DNA from: Auanema rhodensis | Lineage: Eukaryota > Nematoda > Chromadorea > Rhabditida > Rhabditidae | Assembly (NCBI GenBank): GCA_964057225.1 | Contig: OZ059900.1 | Location: 24,691,638 to 24,755,637 of the forward strand | Length of the DNA stretch: 64,000 bases | Direction of reading: 5' to 3' | Translations under genes and position numbers: made by a program | Notes under the pieces: generated by a model | Databases searched by the model: none | Seen by the model: the letters and a program-made list of their open reading frames with translations, nothing else | Told to the model about the DNA's origin: nothing | Part shown: piece after piece, positions 63,959-64,000 of the stretch | How the letters are laid out: every line of letters starts with the position of its first letter | Numbering within the stretch: position 1 is the first letter of the stretch

Positions 63959-64000
63959 ATATGCTAATTTCCTTAATTTTCTAACCCTTGTTTTTTTGTC
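63959..64000 (+). repeat. Partial monomer at the window edge (42 bp)
   Basis: Only positions 1-42 are present. It has 30T at 63988, whereas the expected slot 33 has 30C in both other copies (11316 and 40388). This may be a private change or the start of another hybrid monomer. Confidence 0.9.

Larger units (their letters stand above)
1..64000 (+). repeat. 342 bp satellite DNA array, 187 complete monomers plus a fragment
   Basis: The whole window is one tandem repeat. The same 342 bp unit begins at 1, 343, 685, 1027 and so on; the register moves by 2 bp after 31718 and again after 41638, where single monomers carry an extra GT. All units point the same way and there is no spacer, insertion or unique sequence anywhere. 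Hand count of the consensus gives 57 C and 59 G, about 34% GC. About 34 of the 342 positions vary at all; a typical monomer has 0-3 variants, so any two are about 98-100% identical. This is the structure of eukaryotic satellite DNA in centromeric or pericentromeric heterochromatin; the location is inferred. I do not recognise the family. It is not primate alpha satellite and not the Drosophila 1.688 family as far as I can recall those sequences. Confidence 0.98.

Noticed and set aside
1-64000. Short open reading frames repeated every 342 bp (342 is divisible by 3)
   Set aside because: All six frames contain at least one stop per monomer (forward at 7, 24 and 44; reverse at 6, 88 and 128), so nothing exceeds 113 codons. 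No frame shows a start, codon bias or protein motif that would support a gene.
1-64000. CRISPR array or other bacterial tandem repeat
   Set aside because: The repeat unit is 342 bp with no unique spacers, there are no adjacent genes, and the array exceeds 64 kb. This is not a prokaryotic arrangement.
1-64000. Primate alpha satellite dimer (342 = 2 x 171)
   Set aside because: The length coincides, but I do not recognise alpha satellite sequence in the monomer and there is no full CENP-B box.
1-64000. Tandem RNA genes (5S rRNA, tRNA or snRNA clusters)
   Set aside because: I saw no Pol III A or B box, no 5S internal control region and no cloverleaf; the AT-rich monomer with T tracts has no recognisable RNA gene.

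Overview
The whole 64,000 bp window is one uninterrupted, head-to-tail satellite DNA array. The unit is a 342 bp, AT-rich monomer (about 34% GC by hand count). It holds 187 complete monomers and a 42 bp fragment of a 188th, all in the same orientation. I see no gene, RNA gene, transposon, microsatellite or unique sequence. Each of the six reading frames meets at least one stop codon in every 342 bp, and 342 is a multiple of 3, so no frame stays open across a monomer boundary for long. This layout points to eukaryotic (peri)centromeric or other constitutive heterochromatin. CpG is not depleted (10 per monomer, about 9.8 expected from base composition), which fits a genome with little cytosine methylation, such as many insects. 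I do not recognise the monomer and name no species. Position 1 of the window is used as position 1 of the monomer; that phase is arbitrary.

Most monomers differ at only 0-4 diagnostic positions, so I typed all 187 by eye. Variants are written as monomer position plus base; '-' is consensus (18A, 30C, 84G, 245A, 260A, 261C, 269T, 286C). The types follow a fixed order that gives a very long higher-order repeat (HOR) of 54 monomers, 18,468 bp. Slots: 1=18G+165C+286A; 2=119C+153A; 3=126G+286A; 4=-; 5=18G; 6=18G+245C; 7=18G; 8=84T; 9=289T+290G; 10=-; 11=18G+219A; 12=30T+39C; 13=-; 14=58A(+68A)+84T+269G; 15=327A; 16=30T+261T; 17=261T; 18=-; 19=19A; 20=30T+261T; 21,22=-; 23=30T+261T; 24=78T; 25=-; 26=30T+261T; 27=88C; 28=261T; 29=258C; 30=-; 31=30T+261T; 32=-; 33=261T; 34=-; 35=194T+213T+260T; 36=30T+245C; 37=84T+260T; 38=30T; 39=84T+260T; 40=30T+245C; 41=84T+260T; 42=30T; 43=84T+260T+337G; 44=30T+245C; 45=18G+241T; 46=84T+105A; 47=194A; 48=-; 49=30T; 50=269G; 51=18G+286A; 52=269G; 53=18G+286A; 54=269G.

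Layout by slot: 1-342 slot 54; 343-18810 slots 1-54 (one complete HOR); 18811-19152 slot 1; 19153-19494 hybrid 2/41; 19495-23940 slots 42-54; 23941-31464 slots 1-22; 31465-31808 hybrid 23/7 with a 2 bp GT duplication; 31809-41384 slots 8-35; 41385-43096 a patch (36/7 with the same GT duplication, 8, 9, 10, 11/40) in place of slots 36-40; 43097-47884 slots 41-54; 47885-51304 slots 1-10; 51305-51646 hybrid 11/50; 51647-53014 slots 51-54; 53015-63958 slots 1-32; 63959-64000 start of another monomer.

The 54-mer therefore recurs three times (the third leaves the window), and each recurrence carries a different tandem duplication of 15 or 16 monomers (5.1-5.5 kb), each bounded by a visible hybrid monomer. 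With a conversion-like replacement at 41.4-43.1 kb, the window is a readable record of recent unequal exchange and conversion. Copies of the same slot look identical or differ by single private substitutions, so homogenisation is very recent. All typing was by eye and should be repeated by alignment; assembly collapse or mis-joining is the main alternative for any one junction.
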